Shown here piece after piece: positions 8,780 to 16,386 of a stretch of DNA of 64,000 nt (positions are counted from its first letter, which is position 1; every line of letters begins with the position of its first letter). Origin of the DNA: JBGRQA01 sp041725895 (lineage in GTDB: Bacteria; Bacteroidota; Bacteroidia; Bacteroidales; Marinifilaceae); assembly GCA_041725895.1 (NCBI GenBank), contig JBGRQA010000003.1, positions 210,490-274,489 of the forward strand, in the 5' to 3' direction. The notes beneath the pieces are model-generated. The model saw nothing but the letters and a program-made list of their open reading frames with translations. It made no database searches and was not told where the DNA came from. Both the position numbers and the translations under genes were made by a program.

Positions 8780-10159
8780 ATGAAAAACATAGGCGTAATC
8801 CTGGCGGGAGGAAATGGAACAAGATTTGGAGGCAATGTCCCCAAGCAGTTTGTGAAGGTAGCCGGGAAAACTATCATCGAACATACACTGGAGGTATTTC
8901 AAACCTGCGAAACCATTGACGAGGTAGCTGTAGTTATCAACCCCAACTTTGTCGCTGATATTGAACAAATTGTCGCAAAAAACCAATTCAACAAGGTAAA
9001 AAAAATATTACTGGGCGGAAAAGAGCGTAGCCATTCGAGTCTGGCAGCCATAAATGCCTATGAACTGGAAAAAGATGCGTCTGAAATCAACCTGATCTTT
9101 CACGACGCAGTACGGCCTTTCATTGGTCATAGCATCATCAATCGGGTTATCAAAGCTTTGAGTCGTTACAATGCAATCGATGTGGCCATTCCTGCCACCG
9201 ACACCATTGTTGAAGTCAATTCAGATGCAATCATTCAGAATGTGCCCAACCGGGATCTTCTGCGTAGAGGTCAAACCCCCCAAGCATTCAAACTTAGTAC
9301 AATCCGGGATGCCTACCAGAAAGCATTGCTGGATCCTAATTTTAAGGCGACCGATGATTGTGGTGTGGTATTGAAATATTTACCCCAGGAGCCAATATTC
9401 GTAGTAGATGGCTCAGAAGAGAATATCAAGGTTACCTACGAATTGGATATGTTTATCGCAGACAAACTTTTCCAACTGAAAAATCTTGAATTTGGACAGC
9501 AAACACTAACAAAGGAACAGCTGTCTGAACTTTCAAACAAAGTCATTGTTGTTTTTGGTGGCAGCTACGGTATTGGTAAAGATATTGCCGATCTGTTCCG
9601 TGAAGCAGGTGCAAAAGTATATTCCTTTAGCCGCTCGGAAAACAAAGTTAATGTAAAAGATGCGTATTGCGTACGGGAAAGCCTGGCTCATGTTGTCTCT
9701 CAATGTGGCAAGATTGATTACGTAGTGAATACAGCGGCCATTCTAAACAAGGAACCATTGGTAAACCTTGACGATTCTACCATTCGAGATGTCATTGATG
9801 TTAATTTCCTCGGCATGATTAACGTAGCCAAGGAAAGTTTCAAATATTTAAAGGAAAGCCACGGACATTTATTATTGTTCACATCAAGTTCATACACCCG
9901 AGGTCGTTCCTCTTACAGTCTGTATTCATCCAGCAAGGCTGCTGCCGTCAATTTTACCCAAGCCATTGCCGAAGAATGGAAAGAATTTGAAGTTCGGGTA
10001 AATTGTATAAATCCAGAGAGAACCAAAACGCCTATGCGGGTTAAAAACTTTGGAATGGAACCTGAAGATACCCTGCTTAAATCGGAAGATGTTGCTCAGG
10101 TTTCCGTTAGAACACTACTATCCGATTTTACCGGACAAATTGTTTACGTTAAGAAATAA
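8780..10159 (+). CDS. bifunctional polyol-phosphate cytidylyltransferase / short-chain reductase (CDP-ribitol synthase type)
   Basis: A 459-residue two-domain fusion. Residues 1-230 are an IspD/TarI-type cytidylyltransferase: G-G-N-G-T-R-F-G at 10-17 and P-K-Q-F at 21-24 for CTP, and R-R-G-Q-T-P-Q-A-F later. Residues 250-459 are a short-chain dehydrogenase with a Rossmann G-G-S-Y-G-I-G motif near 258 and Y382-x-x-x-K386. This architecture is that of Haemophilus Bcs1/Acs1, which reduces ribulose-5-phosphate and couples the ribitol-5-phosphate to CMP. I infer the same here. A pure IspD role for isoprenoids is less likely because of the reductase fusion and the neighbouring TagF-like and LicD genes. 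It has its own promoter and a strong shared terminator. Confidence 0.8.
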   Translation: MKNIGVILAGGNGTRFGGNVPKQFVKVAGKTIIEHTLEVFQTCETIDEVAVVINPNFVADIEQIVAKNQFNKVKKILLGGKERSHSSLAAINAYELEKDASEINLIFHDAVRPFIGHSIINRVIKALSRYNAIDVAIPATDTIVEVNSDAIIQNVPNRDLLRRGQTPQAFKLSTIRDAYQKALLDPNFKATDDCGVVLKYLPQEPIFVVDGSEENIKVTYELDMFIADKLFQLKNLEFGQQTLTKEQLSELSNKVIVVFGGSYGIGKDIADLFREAGAKVYSFSRSENKVNVKDAYCVRESLAHVVSQCGKIDYVVNTAAILNKEPLVNLDDSTIRDVIDVNFLGMINVAKESFKYLKESHGHLLLFTSSSYTRGRSSYSLYSSSKAAAVNFTQAIAEEWKEFEVRVNCINPERTKTPMRVKNFGMEPEDTLLKSEDVAQVSVRTLLSDFTGQIVYVKK

Positions 10160-10174
10160 TTTATTGATAACAAC

Positions 10175-10209
10175 AAAAAAACGGGCGACCAATGGTCGCC
10201 CGTTTTTTT
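10175..10209. terminator. bidirectional intrinsic terminator
   Basis: The stem GGGCGACC/GGTCGCCC with a 3-nt loop, extended by seven A on one side and eight T on the other. It sits between the convergent cytidylyltransferase and TagF-like genes. Confidence 0.92.
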
Positions 10210-10232
10210 TGTATATTGTTTGTAAAGAAACT

Positions 10233-11348
10233 TTAAGCACGCTTTAGAAGCTTTTTTATTGCCTCTTGCTCAAGGATATCAACCATTCGAACTGAAACTT
10301 TTCCATCCACAGGACCTATTATCTCACGAGTATATTCCTTTCGTTTTTCTTCGTGCGTTTTGGGATTACTTAATTCCTGTTCAACGATAGCTTTCAAATG
10401 TCGATACTTCCATACATTCTCCCCCACATCCCGAAAACGATCCATAGCGCTATCCATCCGTTTCTTTAATTTCCGCTTACCAAACAAACGATAACTCCAT
10501 CGCAACTTAATAAACCGATTACAAATTACCGGTTTGTTTAAAGCAGCAAACTCAAAAATAGCAGATGACTCGTCGGAAATCATCAAATCGGCAACAGCCA
10601 GGAAGGGTACCAAACTGAAATCTTCAAACCCTGCAACATACACATTGGGATAAGTCTTCCATACCTCCAAAAGATGACGCTGAGCACGATACTTTTTCCT
10701 CAGAAAAGTAAAAAAGTGTGGTTTCACAATGATATTGTATTCTGAAAACTCATCAGGAAACTTCTTACTCATATTTTCCAAGGAACTTGGGTAAAAAGTT
10801 GGAGCATACAGCAGAGTCCTTTTTTGTGGATCCAAACCATAATTGGCAATCAACTCCTTTTGCTTGGAGGAGTTGTATTCAAATACGCCATCCAACTTAG
10901 AAAAACCAACATTTTCCAAAACTACATTCGAAGTAGGATACATACTTTTCAAGGTTCTAAATCGATAGTCTCCTTCTACAAAGCGAATATTGTATTGATT
11001 CTTCTCCTCGGTAAAATAACCAGCCTTTGTGCCTACCCCATGAACAACCAAAACAGATTGTCGATAAGAGATAGTAGTCTCCGGATAATGGTTGCCTCCA
11101 CAGATCAAATATTCTACAGAAGCATCTTCCAATCCTTCCTCTCCCAACTGATAGGGCAAACCCTCCTCTTCACACACTCTACGAATGGAACTCTTCTGAG
11201 CAAAAATATCTCTTTTGCACCCTTCAAGCACTACAAAAAGAAAGGGAATATTCCTCCTCTTTAATTCTTTTGCAATGGGAAGATATTGGGGAAGATAATA
11301 TAAATATTCCGTATAAAATACGGCAAAATAATTTTTGGTATTCTTCAT
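10233..11348 (-). CDS. TagF-like (CDP-glycerol glycerophosphotransferase family) transferase
   Basis: A 371-residue GT-B-like protein. Family marks are L-Y-A-P-T-F-Y-P-S near 185, the I-V-K-P-H-F segment near 210, and I-S-D-E-S-S-A-I-F-E-F near 265, which bind the CDP-polyol in the TagF/TarL polymerases. It is as long as the C-terminal catalytic domain of TagF alone and has no membrane segment, like the capsule polymerases and transferases of Haemophilus and Actinobacillus. It is clearly paralogous to the gene at 15265-16353: both share the N-terminal Y-F-A-x-F-Y motif, L-Y-A-P-T-F-Y-P-S-S and N-I-I-V-K-P-H-F. It has its own promoter and terminator. The donor, CDP-ribitol or CMP-hydroxyethylphosphonate, is inference. 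Confidence 0.78.
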   Translation of the reverse strand: MKNTKNYFAVFYTEYLYYLPQYLPIAKELKRRNIPFLFVVLEGCKRDIFAQKSSIRRVCEEEGLPYQLGEEGLEDASVEYLICGGNHYPETTISYRQSVLVVHGVGTKAGYFTEEKNQYNIRFVEGDYRFRTLKSMYPTSNVVLENVGFSKLDGVFEYNSSKQKELIANYGLDPQKRTLLYAPTFYPSSLENMSKKFPDEFSEYNIIVKPHFFTFLRKKYRAQRHLLEVWKTYPNVYVAGFEDFSLVPFLAVADLMISDESSAIFEFAALNKPVICNRFIKLRWSYRLFGKRKLKKRMDSAMDRFRDVGENVWKYRHLKAIVEQELSNPKTHEEKRKEYTREIIGPVDGKVSVRMVDILEQEAIKKLLKRA

Positions 11349-11455
11349 GTGGTAATTTGGTTTTTCTTGGTTGTAAGTAATGGTGTAAAGAAATTGAAAT
11401 CACAAACAAAACGATTTACATAACTCATTTTCAATGAATTCCAACTTCTGGGCGG

Positions 11456-11487
11456 CAAATATAACGAAATAAAGCTGGTTTCGGCAA
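11456..11487 (-). promoter_or_regulatory. promoter of the TagF-like gene at 10233-11348
   Basis: On the minus strand, TTG at 11487-11485, a 21-nt spacer and a perfect TATATTTG at 11463-11456. Initiation near 11450 would give a leader of about 100 nt. Confidence 0.55.
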
Positions 11488-11654
11488 GAATCTGGAACGA
11501 AATGGGCGATAAGGCAAGAATATTCGGGATAATTGTCCCAGCCATAACGATTCAGAGAATCATACCCCTATTATTCCACAACAAATTAATTAAGGGAGAA
11601 ACAATTGTATTAATATAAAAAGCTATTTAAAAAATATACTGACTCAGAAACACA

Positions 11655-11695
11655 AAAGGACTACCAGAAAGCCAATCTTCTGATAGTCCCTTTAT
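11655..11695 (-). terminator. terminator of the phosphonate operon
   Basis: On the minus strand GGACTATCAGAAG pairs with CTTTCTGGTAGTCC (one wobble, one bulge), followed by TTTTG. It lies about 50 nt past the stop of the reductase gene. Confidence 0.75.
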
Positions 11696-11746
11696 TTTAT
11701 ATCAAAAAAAGAACAAAAACTTAACCCAATCTCATCAAATATGCTA

Positions 11747-12835
11747 TTAGATTATACTTCTAAAAAGATTTTCAATAAACTCTTTAGACAATACTGCCGG
11801 GTTATTCTTCAATCGTTCAAGATTGCAATTGGATAACTGCGCAATATGTTGCTCCTCAATTCCCAATTCACTTAATTTCATAGCTAAGCCCAGACTCTCC
11901 CAAAACTTCGAAATTTTAGCAACACCATCAGATAGGTCCTTAGTTTGAAGTAATGAAAGAATTCGCTTAACATTCTCTTGAGCAAACTCGTAATTGGCTT
12001 CCATTACCTGAGCCAGGGTAAGAGCAACAGCATGTCCATGGGGAACACCAAACCGAGAAGTCAGTTTGTATGACAAGGCATGGCTGGCGGTAGTTTTGGA
12101 AATATTTATCGCCTTCCCAGCCCAAAAGGCCCCTTCACTTACCTTGTCTTTAGCCAAGTGATCATTGTTTACAACTGCTTCTTTCAGGTTGTTCCAAACC
12201 AATTCAATGGCCTTGGCAGCATACTCTCTGGATTCCTCGTTTCCTCCCGTTGCCCACATCGACTCAATAGCCTGGCAAAGTGCATCAGCACCAGTGCAAG
12301 CTGCAAGGTAGGCAGGTGTTGAGTAGGTAAACTGAGAATCAACAATAACATATCCCGGTAGAAGATCGTTGTGGGCAAAGGAGAACTTCTCCCCATTAAT
12401 ATACACTACAGCGAAATGAGTAGCTTCACTACCTGTTCCTGCCGTTGTTGGTATGGCAATCAACGGGAATGGCTTCTGCTCAAGCCTGTTGCCTTTTACA
12501 ACCTCTTGTAAACTACCTGAATGGTAGGCAAGACTATTGATCAACTTGGCTATATCAATAGCACTCCCACCACCAATAGCAATGGTTAGTTCACAATTCG
12601 CCTCCTTGAACAGATGTATCCCTTTTTCAACATCTTCCAGCTTAGGATTCTCTTCAAAATCTGAAAATCTAATATACTCCGTATCCTTCAGATACTCTTC
12701 TAAAAGTGATTTCGCCCCTGATTTCTCATAGGAAGATTTTCCGGTCACAAGAAAAATCTTTTTCCCCGAATACGGCTTCAGTATATCAGAAAGGGAAGCT
12801 ATACTTCCCTTTCCTATGTATGTGTTTTGGATCAT
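11747..12835 (-). CDS. iron-containing alcohol dehydrogenase, probable phosphonoacetaldehyde reductase
   Basis: A 362-residue group III Fe-ADH. The NAD(P)-binding G-G-G-S-A-I-D-I-A-K and P-T-T-A-G-T-G-S-E-A-T motifs are present. Metal ligands include Asp184 and the two later His residues in S-H-A-L-S-Y and P-H-G-H-A-V-A-L. Where many Fe-ADHs have the first metal-binding His (D-A-L-x-H), this protein has Gln188 (D-A-L-C-Q). Placement directly after phosphonopyruvate decarboxylase, with a 4-nt overlap, makes it the reductase that turns phosphonoacetaldehyde into 2-hydroxyethylphosphonate, as in the PhpC/FomC-type enzymes. No aminotransferase for the 2-aminoethylphosphonate branch is seen in the window. 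Specificity is inferred from context. Confidence 0.82.
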   Translation of the reverse strand: MIQNTYIGKGSIASLSDILKPYSGKKIFLVTGKSSYEKSGAKSLLEEYLKDTEYIRFSDFEENPKLEDVEKGIHLFKEANCELTIAIGGGSAIDIAKLINSLAYHSGSLQEVVKGNRLEQKPFPLIAIPTTAGTGSEATHFAVVYINGEKFSFAHNDLLPGYVIVDSQFTYSTPAYLAACTGADALCQAIESMWATGGNEESREYAAKAIELVWNNLKEAVVNNDHLAKDKVSEGAFWAGKAINISKTTASHALSYKLTSRFGVPHGHAVALTLAQVMEANYEFAQENVKRILSLLQTKDLSDGVAKISKFWESLGLAMKLSELGIEEQHIAQLSNCNLERLKNNPAVLSKEFIENLFRSII

Positions 12836-13959
12836 TTTTTTAAGAACTCCATCAAGTTTTCCTTATTCTCAATTGGCGTAGTAGTAGGTCTTCCCAAATC
12901 TTTGCGAGCACCTTTCTTGACTCTTACCTCCAATAATGAGGGGCCTTCACTCTCGATGAACTCTGGTAAAACTGCATTCAGCCCCTCCATTGATTCAGCA
13001 ATAAAGGACCGCTTGTATCCAAAGCCCTTTGCAATTTGGCCAAAATCAATATCAAAACCGATGGTAGGCTGTCCTCCCACAGAATCATGAGCCCCGTTGT
13101 TAAAAACAATGTGCTTTAAATTCGTACAGTCGGCAGCAGCAATAATTCCAAAAGACCCGGTGTGCATAATAATGGCACCATCACCATCAAAGCAATAAAC
13201 ATTCTTTTGCGGACAACTCATGGCAACTCCCATCGCAATCTGAGAAGCGTGTCCCATAGATCCAACAGTAAGAAAGTCTTTGTCATGCCCTGTATGGTGC
13301 TTTTCTCTAATTTCAAAAAGCTCGCGGGAAATCTTTCCAGTAGTGGAAACAACTACAGATTCCTTTTCGATATGATCAACTACTTTTTCGATGGCATCTT
13401 CCCTCTCAGGATAAGTATTTACAGCATCCTGAGAAGTCAAGCTATAGTCCTCAAAAGTTCCTTTCTTAATCAGGAAAACATAGGGACTGGAGTTTTTCTG
13501 ACACTCCACCAAAGCCCTATTCACCTGGCTATTGGCCTCAACCGTATCCGCACTCATTATTTCACAAGGAATTTGCATTGCATCGAAAAGATCCTTCGAA
13601 ACCTTGCCCTGCTTCACATGCTGAGGTTCATCCTTAACTCCGGGTTCACCTCGCCACCCAACGAACAGAATCATTGGGATGCTGTATACATCCTGATCAG
13701 CCAATGACAAAAGCGGATTCACAGCATTTCCAATACCTGAATTCTGCATGTAAACAATCGGAACCTGACCAGTTCCCAAATAATAACCACTAGCCAAACC
13801 GACAGAAGCCCCCTCATTGGAAGCAATAATGTGTTTCTCGCCAGGATAATTATCGAACAGATAGGCTGAAATTGATTTCAGCAATGAATCGGGTACTCCA
13901 GTATAAAAGTTAACCCCTTTACTATCTAAATTTTCAAAAAATGACTTTAATTCAATCAT
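12832..13959 (-). CDS. aepY: phosphonopyruvate decarboxylase
   Basis: A 375-residue thiamine-diphosphate enzyme that makes phosphonoacetaldehyde and CO2, the irreversible step that pulls the unfavourable PEP mutase reaction forward. Visible features: the N-terminal T-G-V-P-D-S-L-L motif, the catalytic Glu in S-N-E-G-A-S-V (residue 49), G-S-M-G-H-A-S in the C-terminal half, and the TPP/Mg motif running from G-D-G-A to N-N. The length is that of the single-chain (fused alpha and beta) form. It starts 7 nt after the mutase stop and overlaps the reductase gene by 4 nt, so the three are translated as a unit. Confidence 0.93.
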   Translation of the reverse strand: MIELKSFFENLDSKGVNFYTGVPDSLLKSISAYLFDNYPGEKHIIASNEGASVGLASGYYLGTGQVPIVYMQNSGIGNAVNPLLSLADQDVYSIPMILFVGWRGEPGVKDEPQHVKQGKVSKDLFDAMQIPCEIMSADTVEANSQVNRALVECQKNSSPYVFLIKKGTFEDYSLTSQDAVNTYPEREDAIEKVVDHIEKESVVVSTTGKISRELFEIREKHHTGHDKDFLTVGSMGHASQIAMGVAMSCPQKNVYCFDGDGAIIMHTGSFGIIAAADCTNLKHIVFNNGAHDSVGGQPTIGFDIDFGQIAKGFGYKRSFIAESMEGLNAVLPEFIESEGPSLLEVRVKKGARKDLGRPTTTPIENKENLMEFLKK

Positions 13960-13966
13960 TCCAAAC

Positions 13967-15268
13967 TTATTTTGTTCCGGGGATTAGTTCAAGAATTTCC
14001 TTAATAGGCATGCATTTATCATTCGCATCGTAGGAACGACCATTCGCAAGAATGGACTTTGCCACATCCATCATTGCAGGATAGGAAGCACGCAACATAT
14101 GATTTGCATAGATAACAATATTCACGCCCATACGACTGAACTCGTCCTCTGTGATATGATTAAAAGTAGAAGGCACTACCACAAGCGGAGTATTTTTATC
14201 TTCAGCTCTGAACTGTTCACAGAACGCCTTAATATCCTCGCCAGTTTTCTCCTTACTGTGAATCATTACTCCATCAGCTCCGGCTTTTACGTAGGCACGA
14301 GCTCTTTCTAATGCATCCTCAACAGGTTTACCCAAAATCAAACTTTCAACTCGGGCAATAATCATGAAATCTTCTGTCACCTGAGCCATCTTTCCTGCTT
14401 TGATTTTCTCAGAGAAGTCTTCAATGGTATCTTGAGTCTGAGGCACAGCTGTTCCAAAAAGGGAGTTCTTTTTCAACCCGGTTTTGTCTTCAATAATCAC
14501 CGCAGACACACCATGACGCTCAAGTGTTCTAACCGTAAAAACAAAGTGTTCAACTTTTCCTCCAGTATCCCCATCGTAAATAATAGGCTTGGTAGTACAC
14601 TCCAGGGTATCGTTAAGTCCGTGCATACGGGTAGTTATATCAACAGCCTCAATATCGGGCTTTCCCTTTGAGGTAGAATCAGTCAAACTACTGGACCACA
14701 TTCCGTCAAACTCATGATCAACACCATTCACACTTACTTTGGCATTTTCAGCAATCAATCCGGTTAAGCCACTGTGAGATTCCAAAATTCGAACAACTGG
14801 TTTAGCCTGAATCAATCTGCGCAGACGTTTCATTCTAATTTCAGGTGTAGTGCCGATCGATTTTATCTTCTCATTTAGTTTCGAAGATGAAATCCCCTGG
14901 GTATAGGGTACATCAATAACTTTTCCGCCCCACTCACTGATGGTATCAATAACACGTTGTCTGGTTTCCTTCTGAATCCCTTCCTTCCAGTCATCACCAT
15001 GTACAACAAAGTCTGGTTTCACTTTCATCAGGTTGGGTACATAATCAAGAGTCTCCTGGGGGATTACTTTATCTACACCTTTTAAATTTTCCACAATCAT
15101 CTTCCGCTGCTCAAAATCAAGGTAAGGTAACCGCTTGTAACTTGCAATTGCTTTATCAGTTAGAACACCAACTGTAACGGTACCCAACTTAGAACCTTCC
15201 TTAATGATATTCAAATGTCCCGGATGAATGATATCGGCACTCATGCCAATGTATACACTCTTACTCAT
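13967..15268 (-). CDS. cytidylyltransferase-PEP mutase fusion (phosphonate synthesis and nucleotidyl activation)
   Basis: A 433-residue fusion. Residues 1-140 are a TagD-type cytidylyltransferase with H15-P-G-H18, the R-L-P-Y segment near 46 and a terminal G-I-S-S-S-K motif. Residues 155-433 are PEP phosphomutase of the isocitrate-lyase superfamily, with D-G-D-T-G-G at 232-237 and the diagnostic E-D-K-x-G-x-K-x-N-S at 260-269. The mutase forms the C-P bond (PEP to phosphonopyruvate). The fused cytidylyltransferase is expected to activate the finished phosphonate as a CMP ester for transfer to a glycan or lipid, as known for the Treponema PntC type. With the reductase downstream, CMP-2-hydroxyethylphosphonate is the likely product. 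It overlaps the preceding TagF-like gene by 4 nt. Confidence 0.92.
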   Translation of the reverse strand: MSKSVYIGMSADIIHPGHLNIIKEGSKLGTVTVGVLTDKAIASYKRLPYLDFEQRKMIVENLKGVDKVIPQETLDYVPNLMKVKPDFVVHGDDWKEGIQKETRQRVIDTISEWGGKVIDVPYTQGISSSKLNEKIKSIGTTPEIRMKRLRRLIQAKPVVRILESHSGLTGLIAENAKVSVNGVDHEFDGMWSSSLTDSTSKGKPDIEAVDITTRMHGLNDTLECTTKPIIYDGDTGGKVEHFVFTVRTLERHGVSAVIIEDKTGLKKNSLFGTAVPQTQDTIEDFSEKIKAGKMAQVTEDFMIIARVESLILGKPVEDALERARAYVKAGADGVMIHSKEKTGEDIKAFCEQFRAEDKNTPLVVVPSTFNHITEDEFSRMGVNIVIYANHMLRASYPAMMDVAKSILANGRSYDANDKCMPIKEILELIPGTK

Positions 15269-16353
15269 GATATATTATTTTTTAAATGTTTCACTATTCG
15301 TTCAGCCACTTTTCCGTCAACAACTCCAACGACTTTCTCAACCAATTGTTGTCTCTTTATGGCCATTTTACTGGAATTATCCAGATTTTCTTTTATTAGT
15401 CTGATCATCTGCTTGTGATCATAAGCATTATCACCCACTTCCCACAGGTCAAAATTAACCAGATCCAACCTCTTATTCAACTTGTTGGGCATTAATTTAT
15501 AGTACCACCGTGAATTTACAAATCGATTAACGACTACAGGCTTCCCCATAGCTGCAAACTCATAAATTGCAGCCGACAAATCCGAAACCAAAAGATCAGC
15601 CACATGCATAAAGGGAATTAAAGAGTTCTCTGACAAATCCGCGAAATACACATTCTCATATTGATTCCACGTTTCTATTAACTCTAGTTCTTTCCCATAT
15701 CTTTCCCTCATATAAATGTAAAAATGAGGCTTCACAATTATATTGAAATCGCTCAAAACCTCAGGAAAATCAGCCGGAATTTTCCTTATGGAAGAAGGAT
15801 AAAAAGTTGGCGCATACAATATGGTCTTCTTTGCCGGATCCAATCCATATTTTTGTCTTGACTCCTCAATGGCTTGCGCATCAATTTTCAGCATGGAATC
15901 AAGTTTGGTATACCCCACCGTTACCATATTATCTTTCTTATCAGGATGGGCCCTGAGAATATTTTCCCGAATAAACTCTGTTTCTACGTACCTGATATCA
16001 AATTCCGTCAACTCATTCCTCAGGTAAACATTTTTCCCACCCCAGCAACCATGGAAAATGGACACGGTTTGCTTATAGTCTATCCCTGTGGGATGAATCG
16101 CATTCCCAAAAAACAAATATTCACAAACAAGTCCCTCCTGCGGCAGAAGCACATATTCAATAAAATTCTTTTCGCAATAGGAGATAGTTGTTTTATTTTG
16201 CTTTACCCGATTTCTTGATTTCTCCTCAGGAATCACAATGGCACAAGTAAGTGAATTGTCCTTCAACTCATCCAACACCGATGTAAAATGTGGTAGAAAA
16301 TAATTGTTTTCCAGATAGAATAAAGCAAAATATGGGTTCGAATTCTTCAGCAT
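15265..16353 (-). CDS. TagF-like transferase of the phosphonate operon
   Basis: A 362-residue CDP-glycerol-glycerophosphotransferase-family protein, paralogous over its full length to the one at 10233-11348 (shared Y-F-A-L-F-Y start, I-L-Y-A-P-T-F-Y-P-S-S, N-I-I-V-K-P-H-F, V-S-D-L-S-A-A-I-Y-E-F and R-W-Y-Y-K-L). No membrane segment. It lies 33 nt after the Wzi-like gene and overlaps the mutase fusion by 4 nt, so it is made together with the phosphonate enzymes. That linkage makes it the best candidate for transferring the CMP-activated phosphonate; this is inference, as characterised members of the family use CDP-glycerol or CDP-ribitol. In the S-D-x-S-S motif one Ser is replaced (S-D-L-S-A). 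Confidence 0.8.
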   Translation of the reverse strand: MLKNSNPYFALFYLENNYFLPHFTSVLDELKDNSLTCAIVIPEEKSRNRVKQNKTTISYCEKNFIEYVLLPQEGLVCEYLFFGNAIHPTGIDYKQTVSIFHGCWGGKNVYLRNELTEFDIRYVETEFIRENILRAHPDKKDNMVTVGYTKLDSMLKIDAQAIEESRQKYGLDPAKKTILYAPTFYPSSIRKIPADFPEVLSDFNIIVKPHFYIYMRERYGKELELIETWNQYENVYFADLSENSLIPFMHVADLLVSDLSAAIYEFAAMGKPVVVNRFVNSRWYYKLMPNKLNKRLDLVNFDLWEVGDNAYDHKQMIRLIKENLDNSSKMAIKRQQLVEKVVGVVDGKVAERIVKHLKNNIS

Positions 16354-16386
16354 ATTTAGAACTATTTTAGTGTTGTCCCTCCTGTT

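Larger units (their letters stand above)
11349..11746. other. intergenic region with promoter and terminator
   Basis: It holds the promoter of the leftward TagF-like gene (11456-11487), an AT-rich leader of about 100 nt and the terminator that closes the HEP operon (11655-11695). No gene is seen; a 66-codon minus-strand frame spanning the promoter is not credible. Confidence 0.6.

Noticed and set aside
8780..9470. IspD of the isoprenoid pathway
   Set aside because: The domain is fused to a short-chain reductase as in Haemophilus Bcs1/Acs1 and sits among surface-polymer genes; a pathway role in isoprenoids is not excluded but is less likely.
11349..11545. 66-codon minus-strand frame before the TagF-like gene
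   Set aside because: It covers a good promoter and leader and has no recognisable features.
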